From Demequina oxidasica (GTDB lineage Bacteria; Actinomycetota; Actinomycetes; Actinomycetales; Demequinaceae): 64,000 bases of DNA. Under the pieces are notes generated by a model that was not told the DNA's origin, searched no databases, and was given only the letters and a program-made list of their open reading frames with translations. This document shows positions 1 to 9,745 of the stretch, in pieces (position 1 is the stretch's first letter; the number at the start of each line of letters is the position of its first letter). Location: NCBI RefSeq assembly GCF_000975115.1, contig NZ_BBRE01000002.1:124001-188000 (forward strand). Direction: 5' to 3'. The position numbers were made by a program, and so were the translations under genes.

Positions 1-201
1 GCGGATAGGTTTGTGGCGAATCTCGATACGGCTGCCGTCATGGTGAATGCCTCCACCCGGTTCACCGACGGCGCGGAATTCGGTCTGGGCGCGGAGATCG
101 GGATCTCGACGCAGAAACTTCACGCACGCGGGCCGATGGGCCTGGGCGAACTCACGACAACAACCTGGGTGGTCTACGGCGATGGACATGTCCGGCCATA
201 G
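1..201 (+). CDS. proA: Gamma-glutamyl phosphate reductase, C-terminal end (partial)
   Basis: The last 66 codons of a gene that starts before the window. ProA reduces gamma-glutamyl phosphate to glutamate semialdehyde with NADPH in proline synthesis, in the cytoplasm. The visible piece has the family's conserved tail: an NASTRFTDG stretch, then [10 protein letters not shown], then the HARGPMGL segment near the end. The frame is open from base 1 and ends at TAG 199-201. In related actinobacteria proA commonly precedes nadD, which fits the order here. The active-site cysteine lies upstream and cannot be checked. Confidence 0.93.
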   Translation, partial: ADRFVANLDTAAVMVNASTRFTDGAEFGLGAEIGISTQKLHARGPMGLGELTTTTWVVYGDGHVRP

Positions 202-277
202 CATCGGCGCCCGTCGCGGCGGCCTTTAAACTGCGCCGTACGTGGAATAATCGGTCCAGACCGTGATTGGAGTCACC

Positions 278-424
278 GTGATTAATGAAGTTGTTACCAC
301 CAGCGAACATGCTGTCAATGAGATGGCGATCTCGCCGGCTGCCATCGGCCTACTGGCCTTTGCCGGGCTGATGACCCTGCTGTTCATCACGTTTGCATTC
401 CGGAGCGTTGGCACCCGTCACTGA
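278..424 (+). CDS. Small single-pass membrane protein between proA and nadD
   Basis: A 48-codon reading frame starting at GTG 278 and ending at TGA 422-424. It has a short polar N-terminus, one hydrophobic segment of about 20 residues (residues 21-41, rich in Leu/Phe/Ala) and a basic tail, FRSVGTRH. The stop lies one base before the GTG chosen for nadD, so the two are probably translationally coupled. I recall similar mini-proteins ending in FAFRSVG-x-RH at this locus in Micrococcales, but no function is known to me. Confidence rests on the composition, the tight spacing to nadD and the fit of the frame to the whole gap. Confidence 0.7.
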   Translation: MINEVVTTSEHAVNEMAISPAAIGLLAFAGLMTLLFITFAFRSVGTRH

Positions 425-425
425 C

Positions 426-1014
426 GTGAGTGCATCACGCACCCGGATCGGGGTCCTGGGAGGGACTTTCGATCCTATTCACCATGGGCACCTGGCGGCA
501 GCGTCGGAGGTCTGCGCCGCACTGCGGCTGGATAAAGTTCTGATTGTGCCTACCGCAGTGCAGCCGTTCAAACGTGACTCGGTCAGCGCATCGGAGGACC
601 ATCGTGTCGCCATGTGCGAAAAGGCGGTGCGCAATGACGCCCGGTTTGAAGTCTCGACCGTCGACATCGATCGCGGGGGAGTGACCTACACGGTTGACAC
701 GCTCGGCGATCTCACGTCGCAGTATCCCGACGCCGATCTGTTCTTCATCACTGGTGCGGACTCGCTTGCGAGGTTGTCCGAGTGGAAGGACTCGGCGCAA
801 TTGGGAAATCTCGCCCAATTCGTGGGAGTGACTCGCGCCGGTCATTCGTTTCCCCAGTTAGAAACCGCGCACCGAGTCGTGGAAGCGCCCTCGTTGGCGA
901 TATCCTCGACTGATATCCGTCGCCGCGTGCGGGCGGGTGTGCCGATCCGGTATTTGATGCCCGCATCGGTGGTCGATTACATCTCGAAGCATGAGCTTTA
1001 CCTCGGAGGACTGG

Positions 1015-1022
<8 letters not shown>
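426..1022 (+). CDS. nadD: Nicotinate-nucleotide adenylyltransferase
   Basis: A 198-residue enzyme that joins nicotinate mononucleotide and ATP to give nicotinate adenine dinucleotide in NAD synthesis. The N-terminus has the nucleotidyltransferase signature GGTFDPIHHGH (residues 12-22), and the C-terminus has the ISSTDIR motif, both diagnostic of NadD. I placed the start at GTG 426, just after the stop of the small upstream gene; an ATG at 393 would add residues unlike the family. The 3' end overlaps the next start by 8 nt (ATG 1015), indicating one transcript with the acidic protein, rsfS and the phosphatase gene. Confidence 0.93.
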
Positions 1023-2804
<1,782 letters not shown>

Positions 2805-2805
<1 letters not shown>

Positions 2806-3173
2806 TGACCGCGACAGAAAGAGCTATTGAGCTCACACGAATGGCCGCAGTGGCTGCAGACGACAAGAAGGCGGAGAACATCGTCGCCCTCGACGTGAGT
2901 GCCAAGATGCCGCTTGCCGACATCTTCCTCATTGCATCGGGAACCAACGAGCGACACGTCGCCGCGATTGCGGAGGGAATCGAGGATGCTCTACGCGCCG
3001 AGGGAACTGACGCCAAGCGCCGTGAGGGCGTGCGCGAGGGCCGCTGGGCGCTGCTGGACTTCAACGACGTGATTGTGCACGTGATGCACGACGAGGATCG
3101 TGGGTACTACGAGCTCGAGCGACTCTGGAAAGACTGCCCTGTGGTCCCGCTCCCGATTGCCTCAGATTCATGA
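2805..3173 (+). CDS. rsfS: Ribosomal silencing factor
   Basis: A 122-residue DUF143/Iojap-family protein. RsfS binds ribosomal protein L14 and blocks joining of the 30S and 50S subunits when nutrients are short. The sequence shows typical family stretches: DIFLIASGTNERHV, then REGVREGRWALLDF, then a YYELERLW segment. ATG 2805 is chosen because it overlaps the preceding TAA and has an AAGGA site just upstream; an ATG at 2781 would overlap the membrane anchor of the upstream gene. It overlaps the phosphatase gene by ATGA. Confidence 0.93.
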
Positions 3174-3769
3174 CACAGATTTACATCGTTCGTCACGGCC
3201 AGACCGACTGGAATGTTGCGGGTCGCCTGCAAGGGTCCTCGAACACGTCGCTCAACGACACCGGACGTGAGCAGGCGAGGAATGCCGCGTCGACGCTCGG
3301 CGCGGCGGTGCGTGAGGGAGTCGTGGTGGTCAGTTCACCGCTCGACCGCACGCGCGAGACTGCGGACATTATTTCTGCGCAGTGGGGATGCGAAGTCCAC
3401 ACGGATCAGCGTCTCGTTGAGCGCGACTATGGCCCCTGGGAGGGACTGACCGCCGACGAACGCGAGAAGCTCGACCCACTTCAGCACAAGGAGTGGCGCG
3501 CGGGGCGCGAGCCCGAGTACGAGGGATACGAGAACCACGCCTCGGTGGGAGCGCGAATGGTCGAAGGAATCCTCGACTGGGTGAGTCGTGTGCCAGACGA
3601 CCTGCTGATCGTGACGCATGGCAGCTCGGCACGCATGGCGATTTTGCATCTCTTGGAACTCGAGGTCGCAGGCCGGCGCGTGGGCAACCTTGAGAACGCT
3701 GCTTGGTCCCGTCTGGTGCAGCCAGAAGGTGGCGGCTGGTCCCTAGACCGCCACAACATCGGCGCCTAG
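3170..3769 (+). CDS. Histidine phosphatase family protein (phosphoglycerate mutase-like)
   Basis: 199 residues. The catalytic RHG motif is at residues 8-10 (IVRHGQTDWN), followed by the LNDTGREQA segment, and the second catalytic histidine lies in the VTHGSS motif. These define the histidine phosphatase superfamily, acting through a phosphohistidine intermediate. It lies directly after rsfS with an ATGA overlap, a common actinobacterial arrangement. The substrate cannot be told from sequence: glucosyl-3-phosphoglycerate phosphatase, a general phosphatase and a true cofactor-dependent mutase are all possible. Confidence 0.88.
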   Translation: MTQIYIVRHGQTDWNVAGRLQGSSNTSLNDTGREQARNAASTLGAAVREGVVVVSSPLDRTRETADIISAQWGCEVHTDQRLVERDYGPWEGLTADEREKLDPLQHKEWRAGREPEYEGYENHASVGARMVEGILDWVSRVPDDLLIVTHGSSARMAILHLLELEVAGRRVGNLENAAWSRLVQPEGGGWSLDRHNIGA

Positions 3770-3784
3770 TAGCACCCATCGTCG

Positions 3785-3801
3785 CCCCGCCCATGGCGGG
3801 G
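3785..3801 (+). terminator. Possible terminator after the nadD-rsfS operon
   Basis: A perfect 7-bp stem, CCCCGCC/GGCGGGG, with a CAT loop, 15 nt after the phosphatase stop. No T-run follows, so it may only be a 3' end stabiliser. Confidence 0.35.
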
Positions 3802-3932
3802 TCGCATCAGGAGTCTCGACGGTAAGCGTCGTCATCACTCCGTTGGCGCCATCCCTGCGTTCAGTTTTTGGTTGAATTTGGTGCGCCATCGCGTCTCACG
3901 TTCACTTGATGGTTGATCTTGGGCGCCCCCAA

Positions 3933-3962
3933 TTGACCGACCGTCTAGACGGACTGTATGAT
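3933..3962 (+). promoter_or_regulatory. Promoter with palindromic operator for the TetR gene
   Basis: TTGACC (3933-3938) and TATGAT (3957-3962) form -35 and -10 boxes 18 bp apart. The spacer contains the perfect 12-bp palindrome CCGTCTAGACGG (3941-3952). The TetR start codon is 6 nt after the -10, so the transcript should be leaderless. A repressor on the palindrome would block polymerase directly, so autoregulation is the simplest reading. Confidence 0.75.
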
Positions 3963-3968
3963 GTTGCG

Positions 3969-4511
3969 ATGCCTACAGACACCCGCGCCATTGATACCCG
4001 CACTGCCATCGTGCAGGCGACGTTCGACCTGACCCTGGCCAATGGGGCGGTGCCGTCGCTCGACGCGGTGGTACGAGCATCGGGCGTCTCCAAGGGCGGC
4101 TTACTGCACCACTTTCCCACTCGGGTGACACTGCTTCGCGGCCTCGCCCAGTGGCTGGGAGCTAAGTCCATCGCCTGGTTCGACGACCTGTGCGTACAGG
4201 GGTCCGCGATCGAGGCTTGGCTCGCCGCGTCGACCCCCAAGTCAGAAGAGATGAATGAGATATTCGTGCTCTTTACGACGATGCAAGCGCTGCGCGCGGC
4301 GGGCGAGACGGGGGATAGCGACTATGGGGAGTTCACCGCACACGTTGACCGAAAGATCGCGGAGGAACTCACCGGGCCCGACGCCGAGCAGCGCGCGCTC
4401 ATGATCCGACTCGTAGGCGACGGGCTGTTCTTCGCTTCTCTTCTCGGCTCGAGCGTTCCAGAAGCGACTCGCGTCGCGCTCAGTGAGCGGCTCGCAGCAC
4501 CCGCCTCTTAG
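3969..4511 (+). CDS. TetR family transcriptional regulator
   Basis: 180 residues. The N-terminal helix-turn-helix is clear: a helix with TRTAIVQATFDL, then SLDAVVRASGVSKGGLLHHF, the usual TetR recognition region ending in HHFPTR. The C-terminal ligand domain is not family-specific. ATG 3969 is chosen over upstream codons because it lies 6 nt after the -10 box, and an earlier start would put the promoter inside the gene. It lies 93 bp upstream of an MFS exporter on the same strand, so it probably represses itself and the exporter. A small inverted repeat (4520-4533) follows its stop. Confidence 0.88.
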   Translation: MPTDTRAIDTRTAIVQATFDLTLANGAVPSLDAVVRASGVSKGGLLHHFPTRVTLLRGLAQWLGAKSIAWFDDLCVQGSAIEAWLAASTPKSEEMNEIFVLFTTMQALRAAGETGDSDYGEFTAHVDRKIAEELTGPDAEQRALMIRLVGDGLFFASLLGSSVPEATRVALSERLAAPAS

Positions 4512-4604
4512 TAACTTCCGCGGCACTTGCCGCAACCTGCTTTACGTCACCGATGCGCATCTATGTCCCACGGTGGCTCGCTTTTCTCCTAAAGGAATGA
4601 CCAC

Positions 4605-6164
4605 ATGTCCCTCTTTACCAAGCCAAACTCGGCGGCCGAGATGTCCCACCGTCGGCAGTGGGCCGCACTCGTCGTGCTCATGCTGCCCGTCCTCCTGATC
4701 TCGGTGGACAACACTGTTCTGAGCTTTGCCCTGCCCATCATCACCGAGGACCTAGGCCCGAGCGCCACGATGCAGCTCTGGATCGCGGATATCTATGCGC
4801 TCGTCCTCGCAGCACTGCTGGTCACCATGGGTAGCCTGAGCGACCGCTTTGGTCGTCGGCGCATGCTGATCATCGGTGCGGTCGGCTTTGCGCTAGTGTC
4901 GGCCTTCGCGGCGTTCGCGACTACCCCGGAGCAGCTATTTGCCGCACGAGCGGCGCTGGGTCTGTTTGGCGCGATGCTCATGCCTGCCACTCTGTCGCTG
5001 TTGCGCAATATTTTCATTGACCCCATGCGCAGGCGCAAGGCAATCGCGATTTGGGCCACCGGCTTTGCAGCCGGCAACAGCCTGGGCCCCATCCTGGGCG
5101 GGGCTCTGCTCGAGCACTTCCACTGGGGCTCGGTGTTCTTTATTGCCGTACCGATTCTGTTGCCGCTACTGGTGATGTACCGCTTCTTGCTTCCCGAGTC
5201 CAAGGACCCGAACCCGGGTCCCATCGACCTCGCTAGTGCCGTACTTTCCTTTGTCGGAATGTTCCTGGTGGTCTGGTCTATTAAGACACTGGCACACGAC
5301 GGCATCACCGTCTGGCCCATCGTCGCCGCTGCCACGGGTGCGGCGATCATCGCCTGGTTCATTGTCCGCCAGCTTCATAGCGCGACGCCGCTGCTAGACG
5401 TCCGCCTTTTCAAGCGACTGCCCTTCACGGCATCGGTGCTCGCGAATTTCCTGTCCGTCGTCAGCCTCATCGGATTCCTCTTCTTCATTGCTCAGCACCT
5501 GCAGTTGGTGCTTGGAATGAGCCCCATGAATGCTGGACTGGTGCTGCTGCCGGGAGCGGTGCTGTCTGCAATTGCTGGCATTGGTGTGGTGAGGCTGAGC
5601 AAGAAATTCGCGCCCAAGTACCTGATGGTGGCCGGGCTGCTGTTGATTGCCATCGGTTTTATCCTCGTCGTCGTGTTCAGGGTCGACTTCACTGTCCCGG
5701 CAATCCTGCTGGCGTTTGGCTTCATCGAAATTGGCGTTGGTATGTCACAGACGTTGTCCAACGACACCATCATCGGTTCCGTCCCCGCGGAGAAGGCGGG
5801 CGCGGCCTCGGCCATTTCCGAGACTGCTTATGAGCTGGGGGCCGTCGTGGGTACCGCGACACTGGGGACGATGATCACGGCGTTCTATCGTGCGAACATG
5901 ACGGTACCCGCCGGATTGACTCCTGATCAGGCGACACTGGCGGGGGAGACCATTAGTGGTGCCGCGGTTGTCGCACAGGAGGTTCCGGCGAGCACGGCAA
6001 GTTCTCTCATGGCGTCCGCGGGGCAAGCCTTTGACTCCGGTCTGGGATGGCTGGGATTGGCAAGCGCCGCGCTCGTGTTGGGCGCGGCAGTAATCGTAAT
6101 GGTGGGCTTCAAGGACCGCGCCCCGGTTCAGCGGGAGGAGCCTGCGTCTACTCTCGTGAGCTAA
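4605..6164 (+). CDS. MFS drug exporter, DHA2 (14-TMS) type
   Basis: 519 residues, mostly hydrophobic, with about 14 membrane segments. Motif A of the family is present between helices 2 and 3 (GSLSDRFGRRRML), and the first helix carries the DHA2 sequence SVDNTVLSFALP. These point to a proton-driven QacA/SmvA-like exporter of cationic or hydrophobic compounds in the cytoplasmic membrane. AAAGGA at 4591-4596 sets ATG 4605. The TetR gene upstream is its probable repressor. The substrate is unknown. Confidence 0.9.
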   Translation: MSLFTKPNSAAEMSHRRQWAALVVLMLPVLLISVDNTVLSFALPIITEDLGPSATMQLWIADIYALVLAALLVTMGSLSDRFGRRRMLIIGAVGFALVSAFAAFATTPEQLFAARAALGLFGAMLMPATLSLLRNIFIDPMRRRKAIAIWATGFAAGNSLGPILGGALLEHFHWGSVFFIAVPILLPLLVMYRFLLPESKDPNPGPIDLASAVLSFVGMFLVVWSIKTLAHDGITVWPIVAAATGAAIIAWFIVRQLHSATPLLDVRLFKRLPFTASVLANFLSVVSLIGFLFFIAQHLQLVLGMSPMNAGLVLLPGAVLSAIAGIGVVRLSKKFAPKYLMVAGLLLIAIGFILVVVFRVDFTVPAILLAFGFIEIGVGMSQTLSNDTIIGSVPAEKAGAASAISETAYELGAVVGTATLGTMITAFYRANMTVPAGLTPDQATLAGETISGAAVVAQEVPASTASSLMASAGQAFDSGLGWLGLASAALVLGAAVIVMVGFKDRAPVQREEPASTLVS

Positions 6165-6245
6165 TTCCTCCGCCGATTAGGAAAGTGCACCGCCGATTCG
6201 GTACTATGGCAGTCGCTCTTCGGGGCGCTCCGGTCGCAAGACCGC

Positions 6246-6321
6246 GGGGCTGTGGCGCAGCTGGTAGCGCACCTGCATGGCATGCAGGGGGTCAGGGGTT
6301 CGAGTCCCCTCAGCTCCACCA
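6246..6321 (+). tRNA. tRNA-Ala (anticodon GGC)
   Basis: A 76-nt cloverleaf with encoded CCA (6319-6321). The acceptor stem GGGGCTG/CAGCTCC has a G-U third pair, the alanine identity element. The D arm is GCGC..GCGC, the anticodon stem CCTGC/GCAGG encloses loop ATGGCAT (anticodon GGC), and the T arm is AGGGG-TTCGAGT-CCCCT. No intron is present. Confidence 0.98.
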
Positions 6322-6330
6322 GACAGAAAC

Positions 6331-6356
6331 GAAAGCCGTCCTTCGGGGCGGCTTTC
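6331..6356 (+). terminator. Terminator of tRNA-Ala
   Basis: Stem GAAAGCCG/CGGCTTTC (6331-6338 with 6349-6356), extended inside by CC-TTCG-GG, a stable UUCG-type loop. GTCGTTCT follows. It starts 10 nt after the tRNA CCA end. Confidence 0.7.
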
Positions 6357-6409
6357 GTCGTTCTCCACAGTTTGTTCACTTGCGACGATCGTGGCCGCCG
6401 CTTCTAGGC

Positions 6410-6415
6410 TAGTGT
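6410..6415 (+). promoter_or_regulatory. -10 element of the KAS III/oxidase cassette
   Basis: TAGTGT lies 7 nt before ATG 6423, the same geometry as many other operon-leading genes here. It supports a leaderless transcript and a start at 6423 rather than GTG 6414. No convincing -35 box is seen. Confidence 0.5.
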
Positions 6416-6422
6416 GACCGAT

Positions 6423-7553
6423 ATGGCAACGTCAGCGACCGCGTATCTCACGGGCTTTGGACGGTACCTCCCTGGAGATCCCGTGGACAACGAAGGAATC
6501 GTGGCACGCCTGGGGGGCGATGACGCGGTCACCGACCGCATCCGGCGTCGCGTCCTCGAGTCGAACGGCATCAAGCAGCGTCACTACGCATTGGACGAGC
6601 GCGGTGAGCCCACGGAGCTCAACGAGGAGCTCGCCGTGAAGGCATTGCAGGCGGCTCTCGACGACCGAGGTATCGCTGCCGCGGACCTCAGGATGCTGGC
6701 GTGCGCGACCACCATGGGGGACGTGCTCGTGCCAGGCTTTGGGTCGATGGTGCACGGCCGACTCGGTGGTGGGCCAATGCAGGTGCTCACCTCATCGGGG
6801 GTGTGCGCATCGAGCCTTGCCGCGTTAGACGCGGCGGTGAGCAAGATTCGACTCGGCGATCATCCGATAGCCGCGGTAGTCGGATCAGAGCTGCCGAGCC
6901 GAAGCCTCCGCCAGCGTCGCTTCGACGGTATTCGCGCCCGGATGGACTCGCATTTTCTGCGGTGGATGCTGTCCGATGGTGCGGGTGCCGCAATCGTCGA
7001 GTTCCAGCCACACCCGAGCAGGCCGTCACTCAGGGTTGATTGGGTACGCCACGTGTCCCTTGCTCATGAACACGACGTGTGCATGCGTGCCGGAATGGAG
7101 GGCATCGACCCGGTGGTCGGGGAGACTTGGCAGGACGTTGATCATGCTGATGCTGCTGGCATGTTGGTGTTGCGTCAGGACGTCAGCGTGCTGGACGAGC
7201 TCGCGGACGCGGGTATCCGGCAGTTCGAGGAACTTGTCGACACCGGGCTTATCGATGTAAAGAAGCTCGATCACGTCGTATGTCACTACAGCACCAATAT
7301 GTTCCGCGACCTCGCCTTTGAAGGTATTCGCAAGCGAATTCCCTCGTTGAATACCGATCGCTGGTACTCGAACCTCGAGACCCGGGGAAACACGGGGTCG
7401 GCGAGCATTTTTATCGCGCTGGAAGAGGCCTGGCATTCGGGCCGGTTCCTACCCGGAGAGACTGTGCTGCTGGCAGTGCCTGAGTCCGCGCGGTTCTCCT
7501 TTGCCTTTGCCCACCTCACTGTGGTTGCCCCATCCGAGAAATTAGGAGAATAG
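6423..7553 (+). CDS. Beta-ketoacyl-ACP synthase III-like condensing enzyme
   Basis: 376 residues with the thiolase-fold KAS III triad: Cys128 in the SSGVCASS context, His288 in VCHYSTN, and Asn323 in TRGNTGS. The triad is intact, so it should form an acyl-enzyme and condense or transfer an acyl group. The region around residues 165-185 (RRFDGIRARMDSHF) is unlike housekeeping FabH, and no fatty-acid genes are adjacent. It belongs with the divergent KAS III relatives used in secondary lipid or metabolite pathways. Its stop is 2 nt from the start of the haem-oxygenase-like gene. Substrate and product are unknown. Confidence 0.85.
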   Translation: MATSATAYLTGFGRYLPGDPVDNEGIVARLGGDDAVTDRIRRRVLESNGIKQRHYALDERGEPTELNEELAVKALQAALDDRGIAAADLRMLACATTMGDVLVPGFGSMVHGRLGGGPMQVLTSSGVCASSLAALDAAVSKIRLGDHPIAAVVGSELPSRSLRQRRFDGIRARMDSHFLRWMLSDGAGAAIVEFQPHPSRPSLRVDWVRHVSLAHEHDVCMRAGMEGIDPVVGETWQDVDHADAAGMLVLRQDVSVLDELADAGIRQFEELVDTGLIDVKKLDHVVCHYSTNMFRDLAFEGIRKRIPSLNTDRWYSNLETRGNTGSASIFIALEEAWHSGRFLPGETVLLAVPESARFSFAFAHLTVVAPSEKLGE

Positions 7554-7555
7554 AC

Positions 7556-8224
7556 GTGATAACGCACGCAACGGAATCTCTCAGCGAAAGACTTGCCGAG
7601 GTGTGGAACGACTTTGAGCTTCGTCTGGATCAAGTGCCGGTTTTGAGTCGGCTCGCGGAGGGCACGGTGACCATTGGCGACTATCGGGAACTTCTCTTCA
7701 ACCTTCGTCAGCAGGTTGTTGACGGGTCGCCGTGGATCTCCCGAGCGGCCTCCAACTTCGACATTGATCACTTTGAACTCCGTACGGCGGCCATTCGCCA
7801 TGCCGAGGAAGAGCACCGTGACTACCTCATGCTTGAGCGCGACTATGTTGCGGTGGGTGGGTCACTCGACGTACTGCGCGGCGGCCGTAAGAACATTGGC
7901 TCGGAGGCGCTTTCCGGCTATATGTTTCACTATGCCGACCGGCCCAATCCCATCGGCTTGCTTGGTGCGATGTTCATCATTGAGGGCATGGGAGCAAGGC
8001 GTGCGGCTCAGTGGGCCAACAAGTTTCAAGAGGTGCTCGGGCTAGCCGACAACCAGGTGTACTTCATGCGGTACCACGATGAAGCGGATAGCGAGCACAC
8101 GGGCAATCTCGAGGCGATTCTCGGATCGGGAATCATCGACGACTCCGCCGCTGACGAGATAGTGCGCTGTGCTCAGGTGGTGGGCAGGCTCTACGTCCTG
8201 CAGCTCGAGGAGATGGGTCGCTAA
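7556..8224 (+). CDS. Haem-oxygenase-like putative iron-containing oxidase (TenA/HDO superfamily)
   Basis: 222 residues, all-helical. GTG 7556 has an AGGAGA site 6 nt upstream. Likely metal ligands occur in the order of haem-oxygenase-like diiron oxidases: E84-x2-H87 (HAEEEH), E143 (FIIEGMG), then H174-x3-D178-x2-H181 (YHDEADSEH). Members such as UndA act on fatty acids or amino acids with O2. The first carboxylate ligand of some members is not obvious, so a one-iron or non-redox role is possible. It lies between a KAS III-like gene and an unrecognised gene, suggesting oxidation or cleavage of an acyl product. Confidence 0.8.
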   Translation: MITHATESLSERLAEVWNDFELRLDQVPVLSRLAEGTVTIGDYRELLFNLRQQVVDGSPWISRAASNFDIDHFELRTAAIRHAEEEHRDYLMLERDYVAVGGSLDVLRGGRKNIGSEALSGYMFHYADRPNPIGLLGAMFIIEGMGARRAAQWANKFQEVLGLADNQVYFMRYHDEADSEHTGNLEAILGSGIIDDSAADEIVRCAQVVGRLYVLQLEEMGR

Positions 8225-8225
8225 C

Positions 8226-9077
8226 GTGGGGGAGCACCCTCTCTCAGATCCGAACATGTGGTCGGCGGTCAACGCAGATCCATCGGTGCCGCTAGATCGC
8301 GCACTAGTGAGGCAGATCACCGACGATCAGCAGCGGCTGTCGCGGCGCTGGTTGTACCCGATTGCACGCATCTTCTCGCGGGTTGCGGTCGCGTTAATCT
8401 CCGTGACCAAACGGGTGTTGCCGTTCCGGTGGATGCCGCTGAGCATGATGGACTGGCTGTGCGTGTGGTTTCTTAGGCGCTTTGTTTCACCGGATGCGGT
8501 GGAACTACTGGTCCGTCACTTCGTGGTTGAAACGAATTTGGTGAATTTCATCATCCGCAACTCGTCCGTCGTGATGGAACCGGTCACGCTACGGCCGACG
8601 ACACTGGCCGGCCTCGGTGATCAGGCGGTGGTAGAGCACGATGTCAACATTTACGACGTACTCATCGCGCTCGACTCGGTTGAGCTGGTCCGACCTGCCA
8701 CGATTGACTTTGCTGAACTCGACGTCCCGCCGCTGGACGCTGAACCACAGCGTCGACGCCTCATGCGCCTCGACATTCAGACAGCACTATGTCTCATGAA
8801 TGTCCCGTTCTCTATGGCGCTCACACTCGAGGAGTACCGCCGCGCAGTACACTCGATGCGGTTTGACGACTCCCTGCTCGAGATTCTCGCGACCGTTTGC
8901 GACGATCAAACGTTCCGGCAATGGAAGACCGGCGGCTTCAGCCTCTGGATGGACTCGAACGTCGATGTGCCGCAACTGGTTTACCGCCATGCGCTCCTAT
9001 GTGAGTACGCGCACGCGCACCTTGTGAAGCTGTCTCTTAGTGGTGCCGCCAATGACGCCAAGATAGAAGCGACCTAA
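8226..9077 (+). CDS. Unrecognised protein, third gene of the KAS III/oxidase cassette
   Basis: 283 residues from GTG 8226, one base after the oxidase stop. I cannot assign a family. The N-terminal third is basic and amphipathic or hydrophobic (about residues 38-85, with VAVALISV and [12 protein letters not shown]), suggesting membrane association. HFVVETN follows near residue 95. The C-terminal half looks soluble and helical with several Trp and Asp. No nucleotide-binding loop, signal peptide or paired cysteines are visible. Tight coupling to the two preceding genes implies a shared pathway, perhaps as membrane partner, carrier or acyltransferase; that is inference only. Confidence 0.75.
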   Translation: MGEHPLSDPNMWSAVNADPSVPLDRALVRQITDDQQRLSRRWLYPIARIFSRVAVALISVTKRVLPFRWMPLSMMDWLCVWFLRRFVSPDAVELLVRHFVVETNLVNFIIRNSSVVMEPVTLRPTTLAGLGDQAVVEHDVNIYDVLIALDSVELVRPATIDFAELDVPPLDAEPQRRRLMRLDIQTALCLMNVPFSMALTLEEYRRAVHSMRFDDSLLEILATVCDDQTFRQWKTGGFSLWMDSNVDVPQLVYRHALLCEYAHAHLVKLSLSGAANDAKIEAT

Positions 9078-9117
9078 CTTCGTCATCCAGGTGCCGCTTG
9101 GCCGTAGTGTGGAAGCC

Positions 9118-9459
9118 ATGCATAAGATCTTCTCGATGCCCGTCGCAAACGTGTACCCGCTCTACGTTGCCAAGTTAGAACGCAAGGGCCGCACGCGCGA
9201 GGAGCTGGACGAGGTCATCGAGTGGCTGACGGGTTACGACGGTGCGGCGCTTGCCCATCAACTCGAGACCGAGGCGACGTTCGAAGAGTTTTTTGCGGGC
9301 GCGAGTCTCAATGACAACAGCTCGCTCATCAAGGGTGTCGTTTGTGGGGTGAGGGTCGAAGAGATCGAGGACCCACTCATGCAGAAGATCCGCTATCTCG
9401 ACAAGCTCGTGGACGAACTCGCCAAAGGCAAGGCGATGGTCAAGGTGCTACGCGCGTAA
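9118..9459 (+). CDS. DUF2200 family protein
   Basis: 113 residues. It has the DUF2200 pattern: [16 protein letters not shown] at the N-terminus, an [10 protein letters not shown] segment, and a C-terminal [21 protein letters not shown]. This small cytoplasmic family has no established function that I know of. ATG 9118 is set by TAGTGT (9105-9110) 7 nt upstream, implying its own leaderless promoter rather than membership of the preceding cassette. It is strongly charged and has no membrane segment. Confidence 0.85.
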   Translation: MHKIFSMPVANVYPLYVAKLERKGRTREELDEVIEWLTGYDGAALAHQLETEATFEEFFAGASLNDNSSLIKGVVCGVRVEEIEDPLMQKIRYLDKLVDELAKGKAMVKVLRA

Positions 9460-9745
9460 CTTTACGGCGGCTCCACTCCAGTGACGGGCTGCGGCGATCC
9501 CTAGTGCTGACCAGACTGGTAGGAGTGACGGCCACGATGGCATCCGCGCGCTTGGGGCCTACGTATTCCACTGCATGGCCCCACAATCGTTGTCGATGAG
9601 GGCTAGGGGGTCGTCGCGCCCACCGTGGACGTGGAGCTGCGCAGAAGTGTTTCCCTCGTTTGGCCTGCGTAGAATGAAAAAGTTGGCTAGAAAGTAATAG
9701 CCCTGGCTGAGGGTCGGGGGAGCTGCCGGAACTGAGGAGATTGTC
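9460..9745. other. Intergenic region before the polysaccharide synthase operon
   Basis: 286 bp without a supportable gene. TAGAAT at 9670-9675 is a fair -10 candidate for the downstream operon, giving a leader of about 70 nt. No clear -35 box, hairpin or repeat was found. Confidence 0.5.

Noticed and set aside
3785..3801. Hairpin read as an attachment site or mobile element end
   Set aside because: No integrase, transposase or matching direct repeat is present anywhere in the window.
6246..6321. tRNA-Ala as an integration site for a genomic island
   Set aside because: No integrase follows and no second copy of the tRNA 3' end was seen downstream.
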